Below are positions 42,460-51,351 of a stretch of 64,000 bases of DNA, piece by piece. Position numbers and translations under genes: made by a program. Position 1 is the stretch's first letter. Every line of letters begins with the position of its first letter. Under the pieces are notes generated by a model. The model ran no database searches and was not told the origin of the DNA. It was given only the letters and a program-made list of their open reading frames with translations. Source of the stretch: Actinomyces sp. HPA0247 (lineage in GTDB: Bacteria; Actinomycetota; Actinomycetes; Actinomycetales; Actinomycetaceae); NCBI GenBank assembly GCA_000411415.1, contig KE150451.1:310717-374716 (forward strand). Reading direction: 5' to 3'.

Positions 42460-44895
42460 TCAGCCGAGCCAGGCGCCGGAGGACGCGAAGTGGTAGCGCG
42501 TGCCGTCGATGGTGACCCAGCCGGTCACCATCTTGCCGGAGGCATCGAGGTAGTACCAGGTACCGCCGTCGTTAACCCAGCCGATCGCCATCGCGCCGCT
42601 GCCGGTGAGGTAGTACCACTTGCCGTTCACGGCGGTCCAGCCGGTGGCCATGGAGCCGTTGCCGTTCAGGTAGTACCAGGAGCCGTCAACGTTGGCCCAA
42701 CCGGTAGCCATCGCGCCAGAGGCGTTCAGGTAGTACCAGGTGCCGCCGTCGTTAACCCAGCCGGTCGCCATGGCGCCGGTCGTGGGATCGAGGTAGTACC
42801 AGGTGCCGTTCGCGTTGGCCCAGCCCTTGGCCATGCGGCCAGACGGGGTCATCCAGTGCCAGGCGCCGTCGAAGGTGACCCAGCCGGTCGCCATCACGGC
42901 TTCGCCGTTGAAGTAGTAGGTGTCGCCATCGATCGTGACGTACTTGCTGCGGGCGCAGTAGCCGTCGGTGTAGCAGTACTTCCAGCCGTCGGCGGCGTTG
43001 ACCCAGGCGCCGCCGTCGTGCAGGGACTCGTCCACGTGGAAGTGGATCGTGTCCTTGACGTCGTCATCGGCACGAGAGTCCTTGTTGCGGCCCTCGGCGG
43101 ACACGGTGACGTCGACGTGCGGGCCATCACCGATCAGGTCGGCAGCGGCGTAGGGGCCGGCCACGAGAGTGACCTCGTTACCCGTGAAGGCGCCGGTGCC
43201 GGTGCCGGTCACGGGCTCCTTGTCGGCGACCTGGAGGGACGCCGCGGTGACGGGGCCGGAGACCGTGGTGCGCACGTAAACCGTGCCCGAGACGTGAGCG
43301 TCGGCCAGAGGACGCCAATCGGTGGCGCCGTCGTGCGAGTACTCAAGGTTGCCGACGACCGGCTGCGGCTGGTCCTTCAGGACGGCAGCCAGGGCGTTGA
43401 CGAGGCCAGCGCCGCGGTATTCCTTGCCGTCGGTCGGCACGGCGAGGCGGTCGTAGGTGTAGCCCGCCTGCTTCTTGAGCAGCTCAATCGTCTGATCGGG
43501 GGTGTAGTCCGGGTGGATCTGCTTGATCAGTGCGGCAACGCCCGCGGCGTGCGGGGAAGCCATCGAGGTACCCGACAGGTAACCGAAGGGCGGATCCTTC
43601 TTCCAGGTCGGCAGGGTCGACCAGATGCGCGAGCCGGGAGCGGCCACGTCCACGGAGTTCTTGCCGTAGTTGGAGAACTTAGAGCGCTCGAGCGTGGCCG
43701 TAGCCGGATCGGTGCCGGTGGGCAGGGCCACGGCGGACACGGAGACGACGGAGTCGTTGAGCATGGCGGGCACGTCCACGCCACCGGCCACGTTGCGCTC
43801 AACCGCGGCGCCCTCGACGTCGTTGGGCGAGGCCTTGTCGATCGTCGGGTTGTCGTGGTCGTCGTTGTCGTTACCCTCGGCGGCGATGTTGACGACGCCG
43901 TGGTTCTTCGCGTAGCGGATCGCGCGCGAGGCAGCCTCCAGGCCCGCAGCCTGGGAGCCCTCGGTGGGCATCCAGAAGGCGTAAGGGTCCATGTAGTAAC
44001 TGGAGTTCGTCACGTCAATATCGTGCTCGGCAGCCCAGTCGAACGCGCAGGCCACGTACTCCGGGTAGAAGGAGCCGGCCTCGTTCGAGGTCTTGATCGC
44101 GACGATCGTGGCGCTGGGGGCCACGCCGTCCACGCCGTACGCGTTGTGCGCGGCGGCAATCGTGCCGGCGACGTGCGTGCCGTGGTAGTGGTCATCCTTC
44201 CAGGCGCTCGGGTCCTGGTTGGGGATGCCGTTCATCTGGCAGCCCACTGAACGCGAGGCGTCGAGGTTGTCCTTGAGGTCCTTGTGGTCGGGGTCGATGC
44301 CGGTGTCCATGATGCCGACGGTGACCTTCTCGCGGGCCACGTCGACCTGCTGGGCGTCAATCGCGCCGATGGCGGACAGACCCCAGGCGTTGGCGTCGCC
44401 CTCGTCGGGGGTGAAGTCGTTGAGCTGAGAGTCGGCGGACAGGCCGGTCGTGTGCGTGCCGGCGGCGTCGGCGACCGCGTTGGCCTCAGAGGTGGTGTTC
44501 TGGGGCTGCTCGGTGCGTACCTCAGAGCCGGTGACCGTCTTGTAGCGGGTGGGGCCGATCGATTGGTAGGAGATGCCGGTGTCGACGAGGTTCTTGCCGA
44601 GGGTGGGCGCGAAGGCGGCCTTCACCGACTGGACGAAGAAGGTGTTGAATTCGGGGTACTGGGCCAGCACCACGCCGCTTTCCGAGGCCTTGGAGACGGC
44701 CGCGTTGAAGTCGTAGCGGGAGGCGTCGGCGGTCAGGTTGACCGCGTAGTTCATGACCTCGTCCTGGGCGCGAGCCTCAGAGGTGATCCCCGGGGTGCCG
44801 GCCGCATGCGCGGGGGCGCCGAACGCGGTGAGCGTGACGCCGACAGCGAGCGCCGCACCTCCCGCGATGAGGGTCTTCCATGAGCGTTGATGCAT
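42460..44895 (-). CDS. secreted S8 subtilisin-like protease with cell-wall-binding repeats (subtilase 1)
   Basis: An 811-residue protein. Signal peptide (about 1-31, ending APAHA). Residues ~45-118 resemble an I9-type propeptide (NYAVNL..., YPEFNTFFVQS, ISYQSIGPTR). Catalytic triad: Asp in GIMDTGIDPDH (about 197), His in HGTHVAGTIAAAH (about 238), Ser in SGTSMASPHAAG (about 444); oxyanion Asn in IAAEGNDN. An Ig-like domain follows, then (about 630-811) tandem ~20-residue repeats of the type GWVNDGGTWYYLNASGAMAT, as in choline- or glucan-binding proteins. Presumably surface-held and acting on host or community proteins. GAGG lies before the twin ATG starts at 44898/44895. Confidence 0.9.
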   Translation of the reverse strand: MHQRSWKTLIAGGAALAVGVTLTAFGAPAHAAGTPGITSEARAQDEVMNYAVNLTADASRYDFNAAVSKASESGVVLAQYPEFNTFFVQSVKAAFAPTLGKNLVDTGISYQSIGPTRYKTVTGSEVRTEQPQNTTSEANAVADAAGTHTTGLSADSQLNDFTPDEGDANAWGLSAIGAIDAQQVDVAREKVTVGIMDTGIDPDHKDLKDNLDASRSVGCQMNGIPNQDPSAWKDDHYHGTHVAGTIAAAHNAYGVDGVAPSATIVAIKTSNEAGSFYPEYVACAFDWAAEHDIDVTNSSYYMDPYAFWMPTEGSQAAGLEAASRAIRYAKNHGVVNIAAEGNDNDDHDNPTIDKASPNDVEGAAVERNVAGGVDVPAMLNDSVVSVSAVALPTGTDPATATLERSKFSNYGKNSVDVAAPGSRIWSTLPTWKKDPPFGYLSGTSMASPHAAGVAALIKQIHPDYTPDQTIELLKKQAGYTYDRLAVPTDGKEYRGAGLVNALAAVLKDQPQPVVGNLEYSHDGATDWRPLADAHVSGTVYVRTTVSGPVTAASLQVADKEPVTGTGTGAFTGNEVTLVAGPYAAADLIGDGPHVDVTVSAEGRNKDSRADDDVKDTIHFHVDESLHDGGAWVNAADGWKYCYTDGYCARSKYVTIDGDTYYFNGEAVMATGWVTFDGAWHWMTPSGRMAKGWANANGTWYYLDPTTGAMATGWVNDGGTWYYLNASGAMATGWANVDGSWYYLNGNGSMATGWTAVNGKWYYLTGSGAMAIGWVNDGGTWYYLDASGKMVTGWVTIDGTRYHFASSGAWLG

Positions 44896-45441
44896 CATTG
44901 TTCCTCGTTTCTGTTCTGATGGGGACGCGTCTCCGGGGCTGTCCGGATGGCACGCCATTGGACCATGGTGTCAAGGTTTGTCGATAACCTCCTAGAGGGT
45001 TTCACATTTTAAGAATCCTTGACCTTTTGGTGAAGAAGTGGAGAGGCGGGCACTTGGAGTGGTTACGAACCCACTCCCCTAGCGCCTGTCTGGCAGACGT
45101 GGGAGCTTGCCAGAAATCGACCCGACAATCTATTGGACAACTATGGGGCCGCAAATTTACCCTACGATTAAATCAAATGTTACGACAAGGATTTTCCGGC
45201 GATCCGCTTGTATTTTTCAACTTGCCAGACAACTTGACAGTTGCGCATGACCTATCCAAACAGCTGTGTTACGGTCGGAGACGACAGTCACATTGGAGTG
45301 CTGGAGGGAACAGGGCTGATAGCACAGGGACACGTCAGAGCGAACACCTATTGACACGCCCCACACAAACATTAGACGAGCACCAACAAGCCCAAGCCCC
45401 ACAGCCCCCACTATTCCAACAAGCCAGAACCATAGGACACC
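44896..45441. other. intergenic region becoming AT-rich toward the FRG gene
   Basis: No convincing gene. From about 45,150 the sequence becomes markedly AT-richer, continuing into the FRG-domain gene. The small reading frames here have no recognisable family or ribosome sites. It probably contains the divergent promoters of subtilase 1 and the FRG gene and the left edge of an acquired segment. Confidence 0.6.
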
Positions 45442-46782
45442 ATGAACACAGAAGCCCACGACGAAAGCGAAGAACATAAAGAAACGGAAGAAGAAAGAAG
45501 GATACGCGACGAGAGATTCGTCGAAAAGTTCTTCACAGAGCGCGAGCTTATTGTCAACTTCGACGACACCAGCGACTCCGATGAGAAAAACGCTCAGGCG
45601 TGGTACGAGGCAGTAGAAAAGACCATTAACACACTGCCAATATACCAACACGACAATATGGGACGACCACTTAACCACGCCGATCCCACAAATACAAATG
45701 GCGCCGACTCAGAAAGAGCGGACCAGATCGCCCCAAACGAGCCAGATAACAAAACCACTAATTCAAGACCTAAATCACAAGCCTGGTTTTTCCGCGGCCA
45801 AAAGGATACAAAATTTGCTTTTACCTCCACACTCTATCGACGACTATTAAACGCACGCCCCACCAAGCTATCGACTATAAGCCTTCAGAAACTGTCACTC
45901 GATGAACAATATAGCCAGCATTTCGAGGAACAATCAACCCTCGAAAGAAGCATGATCAAAGCTGAAACTAAGTTACTAAAGAAGGTAAGAGAAATAGGGA
46001 TTGGACGAGAGCTGACAGCACTCGAAACTCTCACACTGCTACAGCACCACGGATCCCCAACACGTCTCATCGATGTCACCTCAGACTGGAAGGTCGCCCT
46101 CTTTTTCGCATGCGAAAATGACGATGACAGAGACGGCAGAATCTTTCTTATCAACACTAATTTACTCAAATGGAAGACTTTCCCGAAGGAAGAGAGCGAG
46201 GTAAATCGATCTGAGCAACTTATATGGCAGGACATGATAGAACGATGGAACAATCTAGATAAGCTGCTCGAGAATCCAGCCTTTGCCACCTTCTGGAGCA
46301 CCATAACATGGCCAATACTCCTACCATTTTCTGATCCAAGAATGATCTCTCAACGAGGCTTTTTTCTCACCGGAGGCATTCCATTTTGGACATCTGGTAC
46401 AAAGTTATATACAAACAGGTGCCCAAAATGCAACAAAAATCGTTGCAAATGTGCAGGCAGCATAATATTACCACGCTCAATAAAGCATTTACAAAAAGCG
46501 GGTAGACCAACCTACTATCCACTTAACACCGAAGAGTTCCGCATGATCACATCATTACCCATCGATTTTAGGAATGATAGGTTATTTTTTCATGAAATTA
46601 AGGAACTGAAAACCCCTCAGCGCAGAGCAGCTGGATACTCCATTAGAGTACCAAAGCATTACAAACGTAAGCTCAGAGAGATTCTTCGTGATAAAGGAGT
46701 ACATACGGATTCGATCTATCCGCCATTACGGGAGACTGTACGGCTGTTTGAACACGTTGTCGACGAGTCACTGAAACAGTAG
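45442..46782 (+). CDS. FRG-domain protein, AT-rich, likely acquired
   Basis: A 446-residue soluble protein. The FRG domain signature is clear: WFFRGQKDTKFAFTSTLYRR (about residue 113, the FRGQ start), then LLQHHGSPTRLIDVTSDWKVALFFA, read as LQHHGSPTRLIDVTSDW (about 198), and DGRIFLINTN. A small Cys cluster CPKCNKNRCKCAG lies near residue 326 inside a second half. The N-terminal ~45 residues are highly charged. Base composition and codon use are much more AT-rich than flanking genes, indicating horizontal transfer. FRG proteins are of unknown biochemistry and are often found in phage- or defence-related settings; a defence role is a guess. Confidence 0.85.
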   Translation: MNTEAHDESEEHKETEEERRIRDERFVEKFFTERELIVNFDDTSDSDEKNAQAWYEAVEKTINTLPIYQHDNMGRPLNHADPTNTNGADSERADQIAPNEPDNKTTNSRPKSQAWFFRGQKDTKFAFTSTLYRRLLNARPTKLSTISLQKLSLDEQYSQHFEEQSTLERSMIKAETKLLKKVREIGIGRELTALETLTLLQHHGSPTRLIDVTSDWKVALFFACENDDDRDGRIFLINTNLLKWKTFPKEESEVNRSEQLIWQDMIERWNNLDKLLENPAFATFWSTITWPILLPFSDPRMISQRGFFLTGGIPFWTSGTKLYTNRCPKCNKNRCKCAGSIILPRSIKHLQKAGRPTYYPLNTEEFRMITSLPIDFRNDRLFFHEIKELKTPQRRAAGYSIRVPKHYKRKLREILRDKGVHTDSIYPPLRETVRLFEHVVDESLKQ

Positions 46783-46877
46783 CTACCCGGCCTCTTACAG
46801 CCCTGCCGACAGTGAGGATCTTTTACCACTAGGCACCCAAGCCCGAGTATGACTCGACACCGAGCCCGAGCACACGA

Positions 46878-46913
46878 CCGAGGCCTCCCCGCGACAACGC
46901 GGGGAGGCCTCGG
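46878..46913. terminator. bidirectional terminator between FRG gene and membrane protein gene
   Basis: CCGAGGCCTCCCCGCG (46878-46893) and its exact complement (46898-46913) around ACAA: a 16-bp perfect stem between convergent genes. Confidence 0.9.
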
Positions 46914-46937
46914 CAATGCGGGACGTGGCAGGAGCAC

Positions 46938-48227
46938 CTACGACCGTAAACCAGCACCCCTCTTCGACGGGTGCCTTCTATCCTCTCCCCTCCACCACGG
47001 CATCCAGGCGCGGTACCCATCCGAGGGCGGGGTGGGTGAGTCGGGCTCGAAGCCCAGCTCGGCGGGGGTCTCGGGGATGCGGTCGACGAGGAAATACTTG
47101 TCCTTGTCATCGCAGTGTTCGCGTACGATGGTGCGGAACTCGGCCAGCTCGCAGTACAGGACGCCCGTGATCGGATTCCGCTTGTACACCACGATCTTGT
47201 ACAACCAGTAGGCGAACAGCGCGACGTTGGCCGCGAGCGCCAGGGCCGCGCACGTGATGTTCGCGCGCGGGTCCATGGTCGCGAAGTTGAAGATGTCCGA
47301 GGGAGGCACCAAGACCTCGGGCAGGAGCGTGTTCATGGAAATCCAGAAGACCAGCGTGAAACAGCGGAACCAGATCCACTGGCCCTTCGCCCACGTGAAC
47401 GCCGGAATCGTGCAGGCGAGCAGCAGGGCGAGCGTGCAGTACCACGTGTAGTCGGCCAGCGAGTTGTACAAGAACGCGTGGTTCCACAGGTCGTAGGCGA
47501 TCACCCACGGCCACACCATGTCCACCCAGATGAGGCCGCGCACGGAACGCTTCCCGGGCGAGGTCACGATGATCTTGCCCAGGCCCGTGATCGTGATGAT
47601 GTTGAGCAGGCCGGCCGCAGCGGACAGCAGGTTCCAGTAGCCGCCGATCGTGCGGAATCCCGTCTCCGGGTCGATGCCGACGTGACGCTCCGCCAGGTTG
47701 GCGGCAACCTCCTGGTACCACTGCTGGGAGTGCAGCTCGGCGGTCACTCCCCTGGCCTCGGGCAGGCCCGCAATCATGTCGATCGTGTGCGCGTCGTTGA
47801 CGCCCTTCAGGCACTGCCAGTCAGCACCGCACGCGTAGTACGCATCCGCGTTGAAGTAAATCGTCAGGTCGCGGATGTTCGCCTCCATGATGTTGACAGC
47901 CAGGCCGATCCACAGGGCCACACCCAGCCAGATCGCGTACTTGTGCGCCTTGACCGGGTTACGCTTCGCGTACACCAGGACCGTGCCCGTCATTGTGGCG
48001 GTCAGGATCATGATCGCGTACTTGCCGAACGGAAACCAGCCCACCATCGGCGTCCCATGGATCCACGCGTAGGGCATGAGGGCGATGCCGCCCACGGTCC
48101 ACACGGCGAAGATCGTCCAGTTCCACCTCCGATTGATTTCCGCGACGGCGATCTGGGCGGCGAGCACCAGCAGCCAGATGAGATACACCTTGGGAGTCCC
48201 CAGCTCCCACAGGAAAAGCGAGTCCAC
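46938..48227 (-). CDS. polytopic membrane protein A (DUF5692-like)
   Basis: A 429-residue membrane protein with about ten predicted helices. Aromatic-rich blocks are shared with the gene at 49432..50472: WxxxSxWxIAYDLWN (VWPWVIAYDLWNHAFLYNSLAD here, WIIAYDLWNLAYVYNCLAD there), GKxxxI WGDL/VDM, CTIPAxxK/W, and the C-terminal KRNPxTxxV followed by E..T..V. No charged transport motif or enzyme signature is recognised. GTG at 48227 follows AAGGAG by seven bases, better than the GTG 21 bases upstream. It diverges from the SRPBCC gene. Confidence 0.75.
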   Translation of the reverse strand: MDSLFLWELGTPKVYLIWLLVLAAQIAVAEINRRWNWTIFAVWTVGGIALMPYAWIHGTPMVGWFPFGKYAIMILTATMTGTVLVYAKRNPVKAHKYAIWLGVALWIGLAVNIMEANIRDLTIYFNADAYYACGADWQCLKGVNDAHTIDMIAGLPEARGVTAELHSQQWYQEVAANLAERHVGIDPETGFRTIGGYWNLLSAAAGLLNIITITGLGKIIVTSPGKRSVRGLIWVDMVWPWVIAYDLWNHAFLYNSLADYTWYCTLALLLACTIPAFTWAKGQWIWFRCFTLVFWISMNTLLPEVLVPPSDIFNFATMDPRANITCAALALAANVALFAYWLYKIVVYKRNPITGVLYCELAEFRTIVREHCDDKDKYFLVDRIPETPAELGFEPDSPTPPSDGYRAWMPWWRGEDRRHPSKRGAGLRS

Positions 48228-48284
48228 GGCATTCTCCTTCGAACGCACAACCAGGCTAATAGTTGTCGGCTATCATAATCCGAA

Positions 48285-48299
48285 ACACTAACCTAGTGT
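48285..48299. promoter_or_regulatory. palindrome in the divergent promoter region
   Basis: ACACTA-ACC-TAGTGT is a perfect 6-bp inverted repeat between the two divergent membrane-protein operons, next to a TATCATAAT-like -10 (about 48271). It could be the operator for both; no regulator gene is adjacent. Confidence 0.5.
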
Positions 48300-48394
48300 G
48301 CGGGGTTCACCGTCGAATCCCCATCGTTCCGGGGCTCCACACGGGCCAGCGCTAGCGCGGGCGCCCCTCGTCAATTCCTCAAGGAGGAGGACCC

Positions 48395-49432
48395 ATGACA
48401 CGCCTACCCCGTCGTACCCTCTGCGCTGCCGGCCTCGCCGGAACCACCGCGCTCCTGGGAGGCATGTACGCCTTCAGCCAGCTCAGCGGCAAGGCCACGC
48501 CCGAGGAACAGGCCTGGCACTACCCGGGTGACGACCTCATCGACGCCAACTACGACAACGGCTACTCCTCGACCTACGCGATCACGATCGACGCGCCCGC
48601 CTACGCGGTGTGGCGCCTCTTCAAGCAGATCGGCGCGGAAAAGTCCGGATCCTTCTCCTCGGAGTTCCTCGAGCGAGTCTTCGCGCGCCTGCCCTTCTTC
48701 AACTCCTACGAGATCCAGGAGGAGTTCCAGCAGCCCGACTCGATGGTGCCCGGCGACATCGCGGCCTTCGACTTCCACGGCATGTCGATGGAGTGGGCGG
48801 ACGTCGTGCCCGGCAAGTACATGGTCCAGTGGGTCGACACGAAGAACCCACCCAAGGCGCCCGGCTCCTACGCGTTCCGCTTCCCCGGGATGACGAACTT
48901 CGCGGCCGCTTGGTGTTTCTACATGGTGCCTCTATCGGGTGAGCGCACGCGCCTCATCAACCACTGGCGCATCGGATACGAGCCCGCCTCCCCCGCCATG
49001 AAGGCCCTGAACTGGATCAACATCGAGTTCATCGGCGGGTGCATGACGCACCTGCAAAACCTCTACGTCAAGCGCGTCCTCGAGTTCAAGAAGAAGCAGC
49101 ACCTGACGGGCCGCTTCATGCGCGGAATGCTGGGCGGGCGCTTCTTCAACTCGGGCACGCCCGCCGGTCGCTACGACGGGACTCCCCTGTTCGAGGACAC
49201 CTTCACCCAGTGGTTCCGCTACGGACGGTCCGCCCCGGCCGTCACCGAGATCCGCCCACCCGTCACCGACGACCCCTCCTGGCCGCCGACGGGCGCGGAC
49301 AGCCCGTGGGCGAGCGAGGTCGACGCCTCCTACTTCGACGGCTGGCGTGAGCCGACATTCTCCTGGGATGAGCAGATCCGCCAGAAGATGGAGCGCACCT
49401 ACCTGCCCAATTGGGGCAAGGAGCAGCGCTGA
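48395..49432 (+). CDS. exported SRPBCC-like protein
   Basis: A 345-residue protein with a twin-arginine-like N-terminus (RLPRRTLCAAGLAGTTALLGG, core RR-T-L) suggesting Tat or Sec export or an N-terminal anchor. The mature part (YAITIDAPAYAVWRLFKQIG... EWADVVPGKYMVQWVDTKN, W(C)FYMVPLSGERTRLINHWR) has the pattern of a START/SRPBCC (polyketide cyclase-like) lipid-binding fold. AAGGAGGAGG precedes the ATG. Its stop overlaps the start of the next membrane protein by one base. A role in lipid handling with the membrane partner is inferred. Confidence 0.7.
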   Translation: MTRLPRRTLCAAGLAGTTALLGGMYAFSQLSGKATPEEQAWHYPGDDLIDANYDNGYSSTYAITIDAPAYAVWRLFKQIGAEKSGSFSSEFLERVFARLPFFNSYEIQEEFQQPDSMVPGDIAAFDFHGMSMEWADVVPGKYMVQWVDTKNPPKAPGSYAFRFPGMTNFAAAWCFYMVPLSGERTRLINHWRIGYEPASPAMKALNWINIEFIGGCMTHLQNLYVKRVLEFKKKQHLTGRFMRGMLGGRFFNSGTPAGRYDGTPLFEDTFTQWFRYGRSAPAVTEIRPPVTDDPSWPPTGADSPWASEVDASYFDGWREPTFSWDEQIRQKMERTYLPNWGKEQR

Positions 49433-50472
49433 TGGGCGGCGGCATCACTCCCCCGGACTACCCAACGCTCTTCTTTTTCGAGGTCGGCCAGTGGTGGGAC
49501 TACGCGATGCTCCTCCTCGTCGTCGCGCTCCTCGCCGGCGCCGCATGGCTGGCCCAGCGCAACATGTGGGTGGTCCTCGCGCTCTTCGTGGTCGTGCCCA
49601 TCGCGCTGACTATCTTCTGGTGGCCGCACTCGACGGCGGGGACGGCCTCGGCGGGCTGGTTCCCGATCGTGAAACAGTACTCGGCGCTGGCGGGGTCCCT
49701 GTGCCTCGTCGCCCTGCAGGTCTTCCCCAGGCTGCGACACAACCGCTGGTACCTCATCATCCCGCCCGCGATCCTGGCGGTGAACATCGCCGAGGCCGTG
49801 GTGCGCGACTTCCAGTGCTACGGGATTCACGGGGTGGATCCCGCCCAGGGGATGGTCACGTGGGGCGGGCCGTGGAACATCATGAACGGCGTCGCGGGAA
49901 TCCTGAACCTGCTCGCGATCTCCGGGTGGGTCGGGATCTTCGTGTCCAAGGGCAAGGAGCGTGCCCTCATCTGGGGCGACCTGACGATCGGATGGATCAT
50001 CGCCTACGACCTGTGGAACCTCGCCTACGTGTACAACTGCCTGGCGGACCGGGCGTGGTATTCGGGCATGGCGCTGCTGGCCTCGTGCACTATCCCGGCT
50101 CTCATGAAGTTCGGGCGAGGCGCGTGGATCCAGTACCGGGCGTACACGCTCACGCTGTGGTCGGCGGTCGTGCTCACCTTCCCCCACTTCATGCAGGACT
50201 CGATGTTCGCCCACCGCAGCGCCCACAACCCCTGGGCGATGGTCATCCTCTCGGCGGCCGCCCTCGTGGCGAACGCGTGGGTGTTCGCCGCGCACGTGCG
50301 CACGATCGTCTCCAAGCGGCGCAACCCGTTCACGCAGGAGGTCCACTCCGACGAGGCCACCTACGCCTCGTGGGTCCGTGACCTCGCGTCAGAGAAGGAC
50401 AAGGAGCTCATCGCCGCGCGCCTGGGCACGACGCCGGAGAAGGCAGGCTTTGCATCGGCGAACCGTGGGTAA
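49432..50472 (+). CDS. polytopic membrane protein B (DUF5692-like), paralogue of A
   Basis: A 346-residue protein with about nine helices, translationally coupled to the SRPBCC-like gene (TGATG). It shares with protein A the blocks WGxPWNxMNGVAGILNL, IIAYDLWN and KRRNPFTQEV, and the C-terminal motif ASEKDKELIAARLGTTPEKAGF, where protein A has DKDKYFLVDRIPETPAELGF. The pair plus the SRPBCC protein form a divergent three-gene locus of unknown function. Confidence 0.75.
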   Translation: MGGGITPPDYPTLFFFEVGQWWDYAMLLLVVALLAGAAWLAQRNMWVVLALFVVVPIALTIFWWPHSTAGTASAGWFPIVKQYSALAGSLCLVALQVFPRLRHNRWYLIIPPAILAVNIAEAVVRDFQCYGIHGVDPAQGMVTWGGPWNIMNGVAGILNLLAISGWVGIFVSKGKERALIWGDLTIGWIIAYDLWNLAYVYNCLADRAWYSGMALLASCTIPALMKFGRGAWIQYRAYTLTLWSAVVLTFPHFMQDSMFAHRSAHNPWAMVILSAAALVANAWVFAAHVRTIVSKRRNPFTQEVHSDEATYASWVRDLASEKDKELIAARLGTTPEKAGFASANRG

Positions 50473-50497
50473 GGAGCGACAATGTTACGCGACTATC

Positions 50498-50524
50498 CTC
50501 CGATCGGATCTGTACAGATCGGAG
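50498..50524. terminator. overlapping palindrome between convergent genes
   Basis: CTCCGATC (50498-50505) pairs with GATCGGAG (50517-50524), and inside it GATCTGTACAGATC (50507-50520) is a perfect 14-bp palindrome. It lies 26 bases past protein B and before the toxin gene's stop. Could be a terminator, or an operator; not decided. Confidence 0.5.
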
Positions 50525-50577
50525 AACAGTGACGCTCACTGGACGCATTCCCGTGCCAACAAGACCCGATAACAGAG

Positions 50578-50838
50578 CTATCGAAGCCCCTCCAGAAACT
50601 GTGGACGTGCCTTCATTGCATGGATCAGAAGTTCTCCACCGCTATCGAAAATCAAGACGACCATCTCAAGCACGCGTCCAGATTGATCAATGCCCACCAC
50701 GAGCCAGCGCCCTGGATCGTTCTCATCATCGAGGGGCCACGAGTTCAAGGCGTGCTCGTAAGCATATCGGACCGCTTCATCAGTAAGCCGGTCACGCACG
50801 AAATGTTTGCGCGCGCTGGCGTGGAGTTTAAGCGACAT
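50578..50838 (-). CDS. small toxin of a toxin-antitoxin pair
   Basis: An 86-residue protein, MSLKLHASARKHFVRD at the N-terminus, with LDDENDPGRWLVVGIDQSGR and LEMVVLIFDSG...ELLIHAMKARPQF. This is the pattern of small actinobacterial toxins, BrnT/RelE-like in arrangement, that are paired with ribbon-helix-helix antitoxins. Start ATG 50838 overlaps the antitoxin stop (50828-50830) by 11 bases, as expected for TA modules. A longer reading frame upstream is antitoxin-overlapping and not credible. Biochemical activity is not shown by the sequence. Confidence 0.75.
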   Translation of the reverse strand: MSLKLHASARKHFVRDRLTDEAVRYAYEHALNSWPLDDENDPGRWLVVGIDQSGRVLEMVVLIFDSGGELLIHAMKARPQFLEGLR

Positions 50839-51097
50839 GGGTCCACTCGCGCACGGCTGCGCGTATCGCGTCGGAACGACTATCGATCCCCTCGCGGGCA
50901 GCACGTTCCATAAGGGCGTTGAGAGTCTGCGCATCCAAACGCACTGTGACGGCTGCCCCTGGCCCCTTTCCCACCGGAGGACGGCCGGGACGCGGAGGCG
51001 GCAGCTTGGTCAGGTCATAGCCGCGCTCAGCCTCATCAGCCCACGCTTGAATCTGCTCGTCACTAACGAACTTTCCATGAAGAAGACGCTCACTCAT
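50828..51097 (-). CDS. ribbon-helix-helix antitoxin
   Basis: An 89-residue protein. N-terminal helical linker (DEQIQAWADEAERGYDLTKL), Pro-rich turn (PPPRPGRPPVGKGPGAAV), then an RHH domain VTVRLDAQTLNALMERAA followed by SRSDAIRAAVREW, typical of CopG/BrnA-like antitoxins. The ATG at 51097 comes directly after a palindrome with a putative promoter; no Shine-Dalgarno is seen, so a leaderless start is possible. Upstream of and overlapping the toxin gene. Confidence 0.8.
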   Translation of the reverse strand: MSERLLHGKFVSDEQIQAWADEAERGYDLTKLPPPRPGRPPVGKGPGAAVTVRLDAQTLNALMERAAREGIDSRSDAIRAAVREWTHVA

Positions 51098-51104
51098 ACA
51101 AATA

Positions 51105-51114
51105 TCGTATACGA
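51105..51114 (-). promoter_or_regulatory. palindrome upstream of the toxin-antitoxin operon
   Basis: TCGTATACGA, a perfect 10-bp palindrome, sits eight bases before the antitoxin ATG within an AT-rich promoter-like stretch. Likely RHH autorepression site. Confidence 0.5.
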
Positions 51115-51351
51115 AATTCATGCCACGCATGGCGACCACCCCATAACATCTTCTTCACTCATTGACGAGGTCGGAGCTGGGTTGCATGGTCGCACGCACG
51201 CTTGTGCGGCCGGGGTGGAAGAACGTGCATGGTGGTTACTATGCATTCTTTATGTTTCGTGTCGGTTCTGCGCGTACCCTGAAACAGTAGGGCGCGCTCC
51301 CAACGACGGGGGCACGCCGCAGGGCACCTCACCGTGGAGGAGTACTACGCC

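Noticed and set aside
45050-45130. Possible tRNA remnant or attachment site upstream of the FRG gene
   Set aside because: No cloverleaf and no TTCGA loop could be formed; no matching direct repeat was found beyond the gene.
45027-45479. 150-codon frame before the FRG gene
   Set aside because: No ribosome site, no recognisable domain, overlaps the FRG start in another frame.
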